DNA of 64,000 nt. Source: Medicago truncatula (taxonomy: Eukaryota; Streptophyta; Magnoliopsida; Fabales; Fabaceae). A model generated the notes under the pieces. The model did not search any database, was not told the origin of the DNA, and worked only from the letters and a program-made list of their open reading frames with translations. The position numbers and the translations under genes are program-made. Numbering within the stretch: the stretch's first letter is position 1; the number at the start of each line of letters is the position of its first letter. Of this stretch, positions 26,360 to 37,595 are shown piece after piece. The DNA lies in NCBI RefSeq assembly GCF_003473485.1, contig NC_053046.1:9806001-9870000 (forward strand). The letters are read 5' to 3'.

Positions 26360-27760
26360 CATACGTATTATGCAATGCCAAAAAAAAAATACGCATTAGC
26401 GTAACAAAAAAACCGACACACAAAAAGTATTACTCTAAATGTTAATGTGTGTGTGTATATTAGCGAGGTTGAAGAAAGAAAATAAAAATATTTGATATCA
26501 TTAAATGACAGAGTGAATAAAAATATTTGTGAGGTTGTGATAATTAAACGATATTGAAATTAAATATATAAGTGATAAAAAGATAATAAAATTCCTTTGA
26601 AAAAAGGTAGAAAAATTAAGAGGAACATCCTTAAACAAAATTAAATGGAACGGTTCAAAAAAAATTAAATGGAAGAAAAAACATATTGAAATATAATATT
26701 AAAAAATAAAAGAATAGGTTCCCAATGTGAATTGAAGAGAGATGCTTCTGAAATAAATTATCGAGAAGTAAACCAAGTTGTTTGGACTCCAGTGGCAAGG
26801 AGCTCCTTCCAAGGACGTACCCGGGGAATACCGGGTTCGATTCCGAGGAGGAACAACGCTTGGCCAGTGTGCATGCTTCTACGCATGAACCGGATTAGTC
26901 GCCCACCTTTGGTGGGTCAGAAACCGGTGCGAAAGCCAAAAAAGAATAAAAATTGTCGAGAAGTAGTTTTGTGAAGTATCATTCAATAACTTTTGGCCAA
27001 AGCTCATTCTATTCAATTTTATGCATTAAAAAAAGTACCTTTTTTAATAAGTAATAATTGATTTTGTATTTGGCTTAACTTCTCCTTAAAAATATAGAGA
27101 AGTTGAAAAACAACCGGGTCAAACAGTATCTTAATCTCCTACAACGGCGGTGTAGATAGCACTCAACACAACACTAAAAAAAATTATATGCATTATCATA
27201 ACAAACAAAAAAACAGAGACATAAAATATTACTCTATACATTAATGTGTGTGTGTGTGTATTCGTGAGGTTGAAGAAATGAAATAAAAATATTTGGTATC
27301 ATTAAATGACAGCGTGAATAAAAATATTTGTGAGGTTGTGATGATTAAACGATATTGAAATTAAATATATAAGTGATAAAAAGATAATAAAATTTCTTTG
27401 AAAAAAAGATAATAAAATTAAATGGAACCTCCTTAAAAAATTAAATGGAACGGTTCAAAAAATAAAATAAAAGAAAATGGAAGAAAAATATATATTGAAA
27501 TATAATATTAAAAAATAAAAGAAAATGTTCCCAGCGTGAGTTGAAAAGAGGTGTTTGTGAAATAAATTATCGAGAAATAATTTTTTAAAGTAACTTTCAA
27601 CAACTTTTTGGCCAAAGCTCATTCCCTTCAATTTTAGGCATTCAAAAAATTATTTTTTTTATTAAGTACTTAATTGATATTGCGTTTGGCCTAACTTCTC
27701 CTTAAAAACGTAGAGAAGTTGAAAAAAAGTCGGGTCAAACGATAACTTAATCTCCCACAA
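26360..27760. repeat. Tandem duplication of a non-coding segment
   Basis: About 26360-27150 and 27185-27760 are diverged copies in direct order. Shared blocks include AAATGACAG(A/C)GTGAATAAAAA, TTGTGAGGTTGTGAT, ATTAAATATATAAGTGATAA, GGCCAAAGCTCATTC and TTCTCCTTAAAAA. The first copy is longer because it contains the SINE at 26771-26949. No coding frame. Confidence 0.8.
26771..26949 (+). mobile_element. tRNA-derived SINE, full-length-looking copy
   Basis: 179 bp with a B box GGTTCGATTCC at 26834-26844, the family block CAACGCTTGGCCAGTG and an A-rich 3' end. It is flanked by a 16 bp duplication, AAATTATCGAGAAGTA (26755-26770) and AAATTGTCGAGAAGTA (26950-26965). The second copy of the surrounding tandem duplication has the uninterrupted target near 27567, which fixes both ends. 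An open frame across it is fortuitous. Confidence 0.92.
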
Positions 27761-28418
27761 CGATAATGTAGAATCAACTGAATTTAGGTTTATTTTTATT
27801 CTTACAAAATAAATATAAAATAAAAAGGAAAATAAGGTAAAATAAATAAAAAATAAAAAAATAAAAAATAAAATAATTTGGATGAGGTGGCACTCACCAA
27901 GATTAAGGAGTTATAGAATTACTAAATTGCCCCTTCTAGGGGCAAAATTGTAAATTTATATAGCATCAATTTTAATAAATAGTTAGTAGACAAAAGAGTA
28001 CTCTTTATTTTTAAATTTTTTAAAAGGAAAGGAGTACTTTTAATTATATTTTTAAAATAAAAAAAATGCAATTACCATCACATTCACGCGTATAAGAATG
28101 CCGTACCCAGAAAAAGAGAATGCCATCACACTAGAAAAAAGACAAAGCTACCCCTCCACATAACACTTGTTTAGTTTGAGGATTTGTTTCAAACAATAAG
28201 CAGAAAAGGGTAATTTGGGGATTTCACTTTTCACCATTCTTCTCATTGTTGTGTAAGTTGTCCAAAACAAAACATGCTACTGCTGTACTACATTCTTTGT
28301 GCCAACAACGTTGTATTGTCTGTATCCTTCACAAAGTAACCATTTTTCTTATAAAATATCTCATTCATCCTTGTTTCTCAGTAAAGGTTGAAGCTTTTTC
28401 AAGAACAGAGTGATATCC
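27761..28418. other. Intergenic, PMD gene 5' flank
   Basis: Very AT-rich tract (A/AAT-rich near 27800-27880), then the presumed promoter and leader of the PMD gene. No other feature recognised. Confidence 0.4.
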
Positions 28419-30536
28419 ATGATGAATGAGCAACCATTGATGGAGGTGAGGGAAGATTTCATGATCTCACCAACTGGTCACAGTGAAGCAACTCTTAGAA
28501 TGGCTCATTTTCTAAAACCCATTTCAAATTCCATTCATGAACCATCACCTTTTGGTTTTAACCCATCATCATTGTCTTATGTGTTTGATCCAAATGAGTG
28601 GCCTTTGAAATTCCATTTCAATGGATGGCGTTACCCACAAGAGAAATGGATTTATTGGGTTGATCAACTTAAACCAAAGTATGAATCTTTGTGGAAGAAA
28701 GTAGGTATCTTTGATGCTATAATGAGTACCAAGTGCCGCATAATGAAAGATCAAAACTTGCTATATGGGGTTGTTGAGAAATGGTGTTGTAAGACGAATA
28801 CATTTGTGTTTCCGTTTGGTGAGGCGACGATTAGTTTGGAGGATGTTATGGTTTTGGGGGGTTATCCTGTCATCGGTGATCCTATTTTCATAGATGTTAA
28901 AGGCCGGGAAATGAGAGAGGTGGAAGAGAAGTTGATTCTTGCTAGACAGAAACTTGGGGAGAGTAACAGGTGTCACGCTACCGCGTCAAAATGGATGGAT
29001 TTTTTCATCGACAAAGGTAGTGAAATTGAGCATGAAGCGTTCATTGCTACGTGGTTGTCAATCTTTGTTTTAACTCATAAATCTTTGGTGAAAAGTTCTT
29101 TGTTTTCTATTGCTATTCATCTTGCTAGAGGAAATTCTATTGCTTTGGCACCAGCTGTTTTAGCTAGTATTTATAACGATTTAAGTTTGTTTAAGAAAAC
29201 AATAGTTAATTTGTCAAAATTATCTGTTGGTGGTGATAGATATCCTTTAGAAGTTACTCTTCAATCACCCTTTTACTTGGTTCAAATTTGGGTGTGGGAG
29301 AGGTTCCAAAATTTACAGCCAGAACCCATGTTGATCAATCACGGAGACCCTTTATTGTTTAGGTGACATAAGGTTCAGGCCTTGAAAATTGACAATGTTA
29401 AGCTGGCATTAGACTCGGCTATGGATGATTTTCTTTGGCGTCCATATTTTAGATATGCTGATAACTGCGGTGTGTTTTATCCAAATGATGCGCTTTTGGT
29501 ACCATTTAAGAAAGATTTGGATAAGCTAATGCTCTCATTTGTTATATGCTTGAGAGTTTCCGAGCTTGTTGGATTCGACTCTATAGAGCAGTATTTGCCA
29601 CATAGAGTTGCTATGCAATTTGAAATGGATCAAGATGTTCCAACTTATGTGCCTAGATTCAATGAGACTAAACTCATGGCTTGGAAAAACTATTGTAGGC
29701 TTATATCTGATCAAAATTTGTATTTTCCACCAAGACTTTTTGAGGCAGATGTTACCACACGATATACAATGTGGTGGAAGCAATCGGTATTGGGTCATGT
29801 CGATTTTGTTCAGAACATTGTGAAGCGGAAGAGAAGTCAAAGTTCAAGGAAGTACAGATCTCATGTAGGAAAAATTGACAGAAGTTGTAATGATGTTGGT
29901 TTTCCACCTGAATTTCCTCCCAATCTTGTTGACCTTCTTAATGTTGGAAAGCTTTGTGTTGATGTTCCTGCTGAAAGTTCTGCTGATGATTGTATGATAG
30001 CTGATGAACATATTCATGCTCCTTCCATGTCTATTGAGGATTGTAAGCCTGTGTTAAAATCTAAGTATTTAATCAACCAATGTTCTCCATCCTCTTTAGA
30101 AGATTTTGAACTTTCAATAGGGAGTTTGGAGGAAGATTCTGAAGATGCAAATCGAAGCAAAGAAGCAAGGATTTATGGTGACAGAGTCTGTTTATCTGAG
30201 ACTCAAGGTGAAAGCAAACACTTTTCTATGAGGAAAAAAGTCTCTTCATTCAACAATGTAACTGTCGTGGAGCAAGATCTTCAGTTTCGCTCTGATATTT
30301 CTGCTCACGCAGAAGCTGAAGAAGTGGTTGAAGAAAAAGGAAGAAAAGAAAGTGATCATGATGTTCTGGTTTGGTTAAAAGAGCAACACTTGAAGGATCA
30401 AAAGGAACTTAGGCGTTTGGCAAGACAACAAGAAGAGATGTTTCAGTTAATAGATTTGAAGGAGAAGAGGGATGAAGAGTTGAGGCATCTTCTCACTAGT
30501 TTTCTCAAGAATCAACAACCACCATCGTCTTCTTAA
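28419..30536 (+). pseudogene. Plant mobile domain (PMD) protein gene with one in-frame stop
   Basis: Intronless frame of 705 codons from the ATG at 28419, broken only by TGA at 29364-29366 (codon 316). Residues about 75-440 match the plant mobile domain (aminotransferase-like) of the At1g50750/At1g50790 type: FNGWRYPQEKW, FVFPFGEATISLEDVMVLGG, and past the stop LKIDNVKLALDSAMDDFLWRPY. The TGA sits where the family has a tryptophan (ARWHKV-like context), so a TGG to TGA change is the simple explanation. The tail has an acidic region and a C-terminal coiled coil (LKDQKELRRLARQQEEMFQL). PMD proteins of the MAIN/MAIL group act in transposon silencing and meristem maintenance; some PMDs are transposon-borne. 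Without readthrough only 315 residues are made. No terminal repeats were seen around it. Confidence 0.85.
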
Positions 30537-33323
30537 ACCTTTATTTTGCTTTTTAATTCTCTTCCTGAAACTCATGACAGTGATGCTATTTTCATATCCT
30601 GCATTTTGAGTTGTGATATAAAGAATCAAATTGAAAATAATATTTGTTTTTATGAGTTATGATATAATGTTTTTATTATCTTCTATGCTTGCCTTATTTA
30701 TCTTTAGTAATATTGGCATGACTAACTCATGTTTTACTATGCTTTTACATGCACATATACTATTGAGAGACAACAAGTCTTGTTAGAACACTTGGTTAGG
30801 GTAATAAAGAGTGTATAATGAAATGCAGAAAAAATAGTCATGAAGTGAATCTAATCTTAGCAAGGAAAAGGAGTGAAATTTCAAGAAAATGATTGTTAAT
30901 CACTTTGTATATGGTAGCCTGTTGTTCCACTAGTGCCTTTTTCTTGTACGATAGCTTTCATTGGTTGTCATTAGTAGTAGTTAAATAAATATAAAGGGAC
31001 TGAAGTTGAAGCTATTATGTAGATCATGGCAATATTGAAGTCAGTGAAAATATTGATTTTGAGATATGAAGAGCTTAATCTAGAGTATCACTTGATCTGT
31101 TGATTAGATTTTTTAGAAGAGTGCTCTCTAGGGGTCTAAGGAGTAGCATAAATGATTCTATGTTTAACACATCTGTTTATGTGTTGATTCGGGTTAAAAG
31201 TTGAAGTCTGATTTTCTGTGTTCTAATCTGTATTGAAGTTCTTGGCGTGCTGTTAGTTTATATGGGCTAATGCCAGGTTGGATGCTGTCTTTGGTGACAG
31301 CTGAAATTGGCTATTGCCTATTGCCTTCGCTTGCAGTCATATTATAGGAAGTCGGAATGGGGGAGCATATGTGCTCGTAACACCATTAATGTTTTTAGTG
31401 GAAAGATGACATTTAAAGCAAGGATCAAAATAATACTATCAAGGATCAAATATTGAGAATTTTTTTGGTTGTAGGGAAGTTAATGATTTTCATTTTGCAA
31501 TGTCTAAATGAGTTGGTTTGTGCTGAAATTTGTGACAATGTCTATTTTGAATCTTGAAACCTGCACAAGGGAGTAAAGTACTCGACTACTTAAGCATCAA
31601 ATACTTGGTAGAAAGAGAAGGCCAAATTTCAATCATAATAGTGAATCTATCGTCTAGTACAAGGTAACAGTTGGAAAAAGAAACAAGACAAAATTACAAT
31701 ATTAAACTTTCATTATCAATCATATCAAATGCATAATTGGAAAGAGTAAGGAATTTTTTGTAGTATAGGTAAAAGTTCAACTTAAGTAGTCAAGTTCAAC
31801 TTGTGAGTTGTGACAGCTTTTCATATGAGAGCTAAAAATGCATCTTTGTTAACACATGTCACCAAGAACATATTATAGACATGAGTGGCTTATAATTTCT
31901 TTCTTGCTGGTTTATCAGGAACTGATAGGACCTGTTCCAGAAGGATTCGATGACTGCTTTACAACAGCTATCTGCAACTATTGCAAAAGGATGATGAATG
32001 TTTTCAAAGATATTTTAGAGACATTGATTAATGCATTAGCCTTGATCGTATAGATGGCTTGATAATTTATCAAATGGCAAAGAACGGTTGTCTGCATGCA
32101 CCAGGTTATGTTTACGTTCATAATCTCAACCAGTTGCCACTTGCCACTGATCAGTCTAACCCAAAGTTATATGATGGAATGTCATCTGTTTAATCCATTG
32201 GTAGGGACTGTAACCCTCTTTGTAGGGAAATGGAAAGTTGAAAATGTATTCGACTACATGTATATTATTTAGTACATAATACCATTGGTAGGGACTGTAA
32301 CCCTCTTGGTATGGAAATGGAAAGTTAAAAATGTATTCAAATTTCATATATATCAGACACTAAATTACCAAAGTTACGTAATATCAGTTGCTATGCTACA
32401 GGTGGAGATCAACAGCAACAATCTGTTCATTACCGTGTTTTAAACAAAATAAGAGATGACGATGTTTAAAGTATCTAGTCGTTGTTTTATTTTATCCGAT
32501 TCTGTTGTATAGAAACCTTAGTTATGCCACCTTTGGTAAATATTTGTTCATTTCCATCAATAGAAACAGAATCAGCTATGCAAGAAGATTCCTGAGCAAC
32601 ATGATTTTCGGAGATGATGGAGGATGACCATCCCCAATTACTTATACAAAAAATGGTTAACACACAAAAAATGATTTTGCCTCCATAATTGATTCTACTT
32701 GAAGCTATGATTTGTAGCTTTTGATTCTAGAATTGATTTTTTAAACACAAATTTATAGTTCAACTCACTTTTATATGAATGCATCAATTATCTCACTTTA
32801 CTTTCAACTAATCACTTTAGTAAGAATCAATTCACTCAAAATAAATTCTTGTCACCGCAGAACCAAACATACACTTAAACGATTGATATTGTAAAACGGA
32901 GAGGGAGTATAAATCTTGATTATTATTAGCTTATACTTAGCTGTGTACTGAATGCATCTATAAGGCTTTGTTATACTTACTAATGGGTTTTTTGAAACAT
33001 CTATGATCAGTTTTACAGACTATGAAAGTTGACAAAGAGACTAAATAGATTGATAGTCTTCAATTTTATAGACTAATTGTCGTATTGTAAATTGTCAGAG
33101 AACTATAACTTTGAGAACCAAAATAGTGATCTAACTCATTCAAATTACTTAACACTATTTATAATTCAACTTCTACATACTGGTATTTATTATAACAGCA
33201 AACATGAATGATTTATCTATTTGAAAAATGAAATCAAACTAAAATGTACTTGCAAAGTACATCATTGAAAACATTAAAAAAAACCATTAAAAACATCTCT
33301 AGAACTGTAATATAACTCCAACA
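30537..33323. other. Long intergenic region
   Basis: No convincing gene. A stretch at about 31900-32200 has better codon-like composition (translating QELIGPVPEGFDDCFTTA and later NGCLHAPGYVYVHNLNQLP) but is broken by stops and not recognised; it may be an old gene fragment. Near 32893-32910 CGGAGAGGGAGTAT resembles one end of a Stowaway-like MITE. A short tandem repeat lies at 32195-32345. Confidence 0.4.
32195..32345. repeat. Two-copy tandem repeat, period 87 bp
   Basis: CCATTGGTAGGGACTGTAAC followed by CCTCTT, then a GGAAATGGAAAGTT block, occurs at 32195 and again at 32282 with few differences. Confidence 0.8.
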
Positions 33324-34610
33324 TCAAGCAATGCAAGGCCATTTAGGTGTTTTCAGTGCTTTGAGACACATGGTACTATTCTGAAATTCTAAAAAAGTAT
33401 GATCAATAAACTGACACTTATCTTTACTGGCCATCCTGGCAAAACCAAATGATCTTGTCCAAGTGTTCATAGCATCCTCTGAGGAATGCAGAAGTAATTT
33501 CTCAACTCCTAAGCGAGTTAACTGTTTCTCAATCTCATCCATCAACAAATGACACATTCCTTGTCGTCGATATTGTTCCTTGGTGGCCACGAAAACTACC
33601 TCTGCAACCTTTTGACCATAAATCCTTACAGTTGCCACTGAAATCACTTCACCCATTTTCTCCAAAATTACATTATAGAAACCACAAAAGTTTAAGCGAT
33701 TGTGTTCTGATTCTCTGCTAAAAACAACATCTTTAATCAACTCTCTTCCTGATAAAGCATCAAAAGTTGGATTAAAACCCTCATACAATACACCAAGAGC
33801 CATATTCAACTTACTCTCCTTTTGATTAAACTCCTTGTCATCAACACTACTCACATTCTTCACCAATGTCCATGTTAAATTATCTGCAACCTTAATTGGT
33901 TTTCCTAACAACTTCTTTAGACATAAGAACATGTTCCCACAAACCACACTGCAAAACCAATTCTCCATGTGATTAAATTCAATTCCTACAGCCTTTACAC
34001 ATCCAAAGTGATATTTTTGCTCACATTGAACACAAACAAGAATATTGTTATCCTTGTGATCTTTACATTCTTGTTTGCATTTGGGTCGATAGCATATTTT
34101 GCAACAACAAGTTGGACAGAACCATTCACCAATTGGAACTCGATTGAGACCTAAACAACCTAGGTGGAATGCAGAAGGGCATCGATCACATAGTGCTAAG
34201 TCACCTCCAAAACCACAAATAGAACAAACATTATCATTATTTGCTTCAGATTTTTCTTTGACAACACAATGATTCTTCTTTCGATTTTCTTTGACAATAG
34301 AATGATTCTTCTTTTGATTTTCGTTGACAACAGAATGATTCCCTTTATGATCACTCGAACTCAGAGCTTCCCTTTGACAATCCAACAACGATCTTCCATC
34401 TTCCAACAAGATACTAGTGGATGGTCTATGTCTTGTACAACCAGCATGAGACTCGAACCCGGTGATAGTAAAGGTAACATGACAACAATCACAAACTATA
34501 GCATCAGAAAACAAACTTCCTCTTTTGACAACTTTGTTACTGCCCTGACAGAACACATTAGTCCCTGAAACCAAAACTTGATTCTTTATCAACCAAGAAA
34601 CAATACCCAT
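33324..34610 (-). CDS. TDBD-PHD-GNAT acyltransferase-type protein (IDM1-like, short)
   Basis: Intronless, 428 residues, ATG at 34610. Residues about 8-75 form the Tify-binding-like cysteine domain (VFCQGSNKVVKRGSLFSDAIVCDCC... region). A PHD finger follows near 127-170 (CSICGFGGDLALCDRCPSAF, GEWFCPTC), then a second Cys-rich zinc-binding block (CVQCEQKYHFGC, NWFCSVVC). A GNAT fold lies near 290-410 with the acetyl-CoA loop EQYRRQGMCHLLMDEIE. This is the domain order of plant INCREASED DNA METHYLATION 1-type histone acetyltransferases, but the protein is far shorter than IDM1. The likely role is nuclear chromatin binding and acetylation; substrate unknown. Between TDBD and PHD an 11-residue unit (NHSVVNENQKK) is repeated three times, encoded by a 33 bp tandem repeat at 34255-34355. 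Confidence 0.88.
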   Translation of the reverse strand: MGIVSWLIKNQVLVSGTNVFCQGSNKVVKRGSLFSDAIVCDCCHVTFTITGFESHAGCTRHRPSTSILLEDGRSLLDCQREALSSSDHKGNHSVVNENQKKNHSIVKENRKKNHCVVKEKSEANNDNVCSICGFGGDLALCDRCPSAFHLGCLGLNRVPIGEWFCPTCCCKICYRPKCKQECKDHKDNNILVCVQCEQKYHFGCVKAVGIEFNHMENWFCSVVCGNMFLCLKKLLGKPIKVADNLTWTLVKNVSSVDDKEFNQKESKLNMALGVLYEGFNPTFDALSGRELIKDVVFSRESEHNRLNFCGFYNVILEKMGEVISVATVRIYGQKVAEVVFVATKEQYRRQGMCHLLMDEIEKQLTRLGVEKLLLHSSEDAMNTWTRSFGFARMASKDKCQFIDHTFLEFQNSTMCLKALKTPKWPCIA

Positions 34611-35346
34611 CGTTTAACACTTTTTCTCTACGAAACGTAACTTTTTTGAGTTTGCAGAAATATATTTTATAAGGAGAAGTATGATTCAAAACTTTTGTTC
34701 TCTGCTCTCTCTATATATAGGGCTAAATAGAAATCATATTTTTAAATCATGTCTTTTAATATGGAACAAATCTTCTTAAAACAAAATAACGAACAAATCT
34801 TTAAGAGATTCTAAACATAAATATAAATTTATAATATTATAAAGATATTTTAGCATGTTACTTATTCTAACATTTATTCCACACCCTTCGAATTCTTCTC
34901 GGTTATATTACTTATCTCTAATACCTTTGACGTTGATGCCGTAATGACATTAGTTTTTTGTTTTTGTTTTGATGGAGCTGGAATTAGAGGCGTGAGAGAA
35001 TCCTCAACGGAAATTAGAATTCAGACTTAAATATTTATTCTTTTTCTTAAATATTTAATGTTTTTATTCCAAAAAGATCTTTGATTGATATTTTTTTTTT
35101 ATCAAAAAATGCAACACTTATCGATTAAGGATGTTATTGTGAAAACATGGTTTATTATTTTTTTATTTTTTATTTTTATAAAAATATAGTCTGTTGCTAT
35201 TTAAAATTAACAAATATCTATAAATAATTAAATATAATTTTAACCAAATTCAATATTTATAAAAAATAAATAAATAATAATATACGTGTGTTATCACAAT
35301 AAATAATACTAACATTCGTACCCTTGCATTAATAAAGGATAGTATT
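34611..35346. other. Promoter side of the PHD-GNAT gene and spacer
   Basis: On the minus strand a TATA box (CCTATATATAGAGAG) lies near 34712-34726, about 100 bp upstream of the PHD-GNAT ATG. The remainder up to the hAT element is AT-rich with no other feature. Confidence 0.5.
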
Positions 35347-36994
35347 TAGGGGTGCCAATATGATCCATGAGATCCATATCCATCCACTATAAAATCCATC
35401 CAATCCATCCATCAAACAAAATAATTTGTTAATGGATTGGATTTGATTCATCCACATTATTTTAAAAATTCAATGGATCACCTCTTTAAATTAAAAAAAG
35501 TCCAATGGATATCTTCAAAAAATATTAATCTTTTTTATTTAAATAATTATATTTTTGATTATCACCTTATTTTTTTTAGCTAAACTATTTAAATAAAAAA
35601 GCTTATTTATGCAAAACAGCTTATTAATATCTCATTTTCAAAAACAACTTATTTATGCAAAACAACTTATTACGATCTCATTTTCAAAACAACTTATTTA
35701 TGAAAAATAGCTTATTATGATCTCATTTTCAAAAACAGTTTAATCATGTAAAACAACTTATTTATGCAAAATAGCTTAGTATGATCTCAATTTCAAAAAC
35801 AACTTATTCGAAACAACTTATTTATGCAAAACAGCATATCAATATCTCATTTTCAAAAACAACTTATTTATGCAAAACAGCTTATTTCGATCTCATTTTC
35901 AAAAATAGCTTATTCAAAACAACTTAATTATGCAAAACAACTTATTATGGTCTCATTTTCAAAAACAGCTTATTCAAAACAACTTATTTATGCAAAACAA
36001 CTTATTATGATCTCATTTTCAAAAACAGCTTATTCAAAACAGTTGTTTTTGAAAATGAGATCATAATAAGCTATTTTGCATAAATAAGCTGTTTTGAATA
36101 AGCTGTTTCTGAAAATGAGATCGAAATAAGCTGTTTTGCATAAATAAGTTGTTTTGAATAAGCTGTTTTTGAAAATGAGATCATAATAAGCTGTTTTGCA
36201 TAATTAAGCTGTTTTGAATAAGCTGTTTTTGAAAATGAGATCATAATAAGCTATTTTGCATAAATAAGCTGTTTTGAATAAGCTGTTTCTGAAAATGAGA
36301 TCGAAATAATCTGTTTTGCATAAATAAGCTGTTTTGAATAAGTTGTTTTTGAAAATGAGATCATAATAAGCTGTTTTGCATAATTAAGCTGTTTTGAATA
36401 AGCTGTTTTTGAAAATGAGATCATAATAAGCTATTTTGCATAAATAAGCTGTTTTGAATAAGCTGTTTCTGAAAATGAGATTGAAATAATCTGTTTTGCA
36501 TAAATAAGCTGTTTTGAATAAGTTGTTTTTGAAAATGAGATCTGAATAAGTTGTTTTGCTTAAATGAGTTGTTTTGAATAAGCTGTTTTTGAAAATGAGA
36601 TCATAATAAGTTGTTTTGCATAAATAAGTTGTTTTGCATAAATAAGCTGTTTTTCAAAAGAGATCCTAATAAGTTGTTTTGCATAAATAAGCTGTTTTTT
36701 TAAAAAGAGATTGTAATAAGTTTTTTTGATAATACACCTATATAAAAAAAATAATTCACCTATAAAAAAAAAAAAAAACTTTAAAAAAAATTATACACTT
36801 TGATTTATGGATCGGATGGATTATCCATCCATTAAAAGCTAATAATGGATGGATTGGATGTACTTTATTCTAATTGGATGGACTTGATGGTTTTTTTTTA
36901 AGAAAAAAGAATAGTGGATTGTAATGGACTAATTGACCTTTTTTGATCCATCCATTAGGATCCAAATCCATATCCATCCATTTTGCCACCCCTA
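35347..36994. mobile_element. Non-autonomous hAT element with inverted repeat-array core
   Basis: The ends are TAGGGGTGCCAA at 35347 and the complementary TTGCCACCCCTA at 36983-36994, differing at one position. They are flanked by the perfect 8 bp direct repeat ATAGTATT (35339-35346 and 36995-37002). Subterminal zones on both sides are rich in CCATCCAT/ATGGATGG (35360-35460, 36810-36980), like transposase binding repeats. There is no transposase. The core 35578-36722 is a large inverted array of 60 bp units. Length 1648 bp. Confidence 0.9.
35578..36722. repeat. Inverted array of about 20 units of 60 bp
   Basis: The left arm (35578-36037) has about 8 copies in one orientation (ATGCAAAACAGCTTATT...GATCTCATTTTCAAAA), more diverged and of variable length. 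The right arm (36038-36722) has about 12 copies of the reverse complement, most exactly 60 bp long. In the right arm three unit types recur in fixed order with a 180 bp period (36061, 36241 and 36421 start matching triplets). Each unit also contains AATAAGCTGTTTT-like sub-repeats about 20 bp apart. Transcribed through, it would fold into a long hairpin. The open frames over it reflect repetition, not coding. Confidence 0.93.
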
Positions 36995-37595
36995 ATAGTA
37001 TTACGTTAAATTGTGTAATCACTTTTTTGTAGGGGGGTTTGCTTTCACTTTGTTACTTACGGCGCTTTCGAAAAGATAAAAAATTTATTTGTCTTTTTAA
37101 TCTTTTTCTCAATTAAAGTGGTAGCATTTTATAAGGTTCTTCGAGGAAATTTGAACCCTACATTATAGTTATAATGTTAATTCCAGACTACTAAGCTTTA
37201 CTAAGCTAGCACCTCAAACGTGAAAGAGATAAATTTTCAAACATATATAAATTCACAAAATATAAAAATATTTATTTTCGATAGATTGAAAAAAAATAAT
37301 AGCTATTGCAAGGTTGATTGTCTTGCCTCCACATGATCCGAACATATGTTTATAAGTAAGACAATCATCACCACAAAAGCTACTTGTAAGGTGAAAACTG
37401 TATCTACTAATAAATACATGTTCAAACCATATTTTATCCGATGTAGGACTCTTTATCGTGTAAAGTATGACTCATAGTTGCATTAAAGGTATTTTTAAAG
37501 TATGACAATAAGCTTTATGGAGTACTATCCATTAATCTCTTCGGTGGTAAATTATCATTTAAATGTATTTTTCTAAATTAAAATAAAAAACAACA
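36995..37595. other. Spacer with a decayed SINE
   Basis: Between the hAT element and RLK locus A. It contains the SINE-like segment at 37100-37222. The rest is AT-rich with no LRR coding sequence, so the upstream part of RLK locus A is missing. Confidence 0.45.
37100..37222 (-). mobile_element. SINE-like tRNA-derived fragment
   Basis: In minus orientation GGTGCTAGCTTAGTAAAGC (A-box-like) is followed 60 bp later by GGGTTCAAATTTCC (B-box-like). The spacing suits a tRNA-derived SINE head. No clear tail or target duplication, so this is an old or partial copy. Confidence 0.45.

Noticed and set aside
29364-29382. Possible tiny intron removing the TGA in the PMD gene
   Set aside because: GTGACATAAGGTTCAG would be only about 16-18 nt, far below plant intron size, so a nonsense codon is the simpler reading.
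31856-32053. 65-codon frame with LIGPVPEGFDDCFTTA-like peptide
   Set aside because: Surrounded by stops, no splice-compatible neighbours that extend it, and no family recognised; at best a gene relic.
35824-36066. An 80-codon open frame with repeated QLIYAKQLI-like peptides
   Set aside because: It is the translation of the 60 bp tandem repeat; the frame stays open because 60 is a multiple of 3. No start context, promoter or family.
36061-36720. Regular direct repeats that could suggest a CRISPR array
   Set aside because: There are no unique spacers between the units, an inverted second arm is present, and the context is a plant nuclear transposon.
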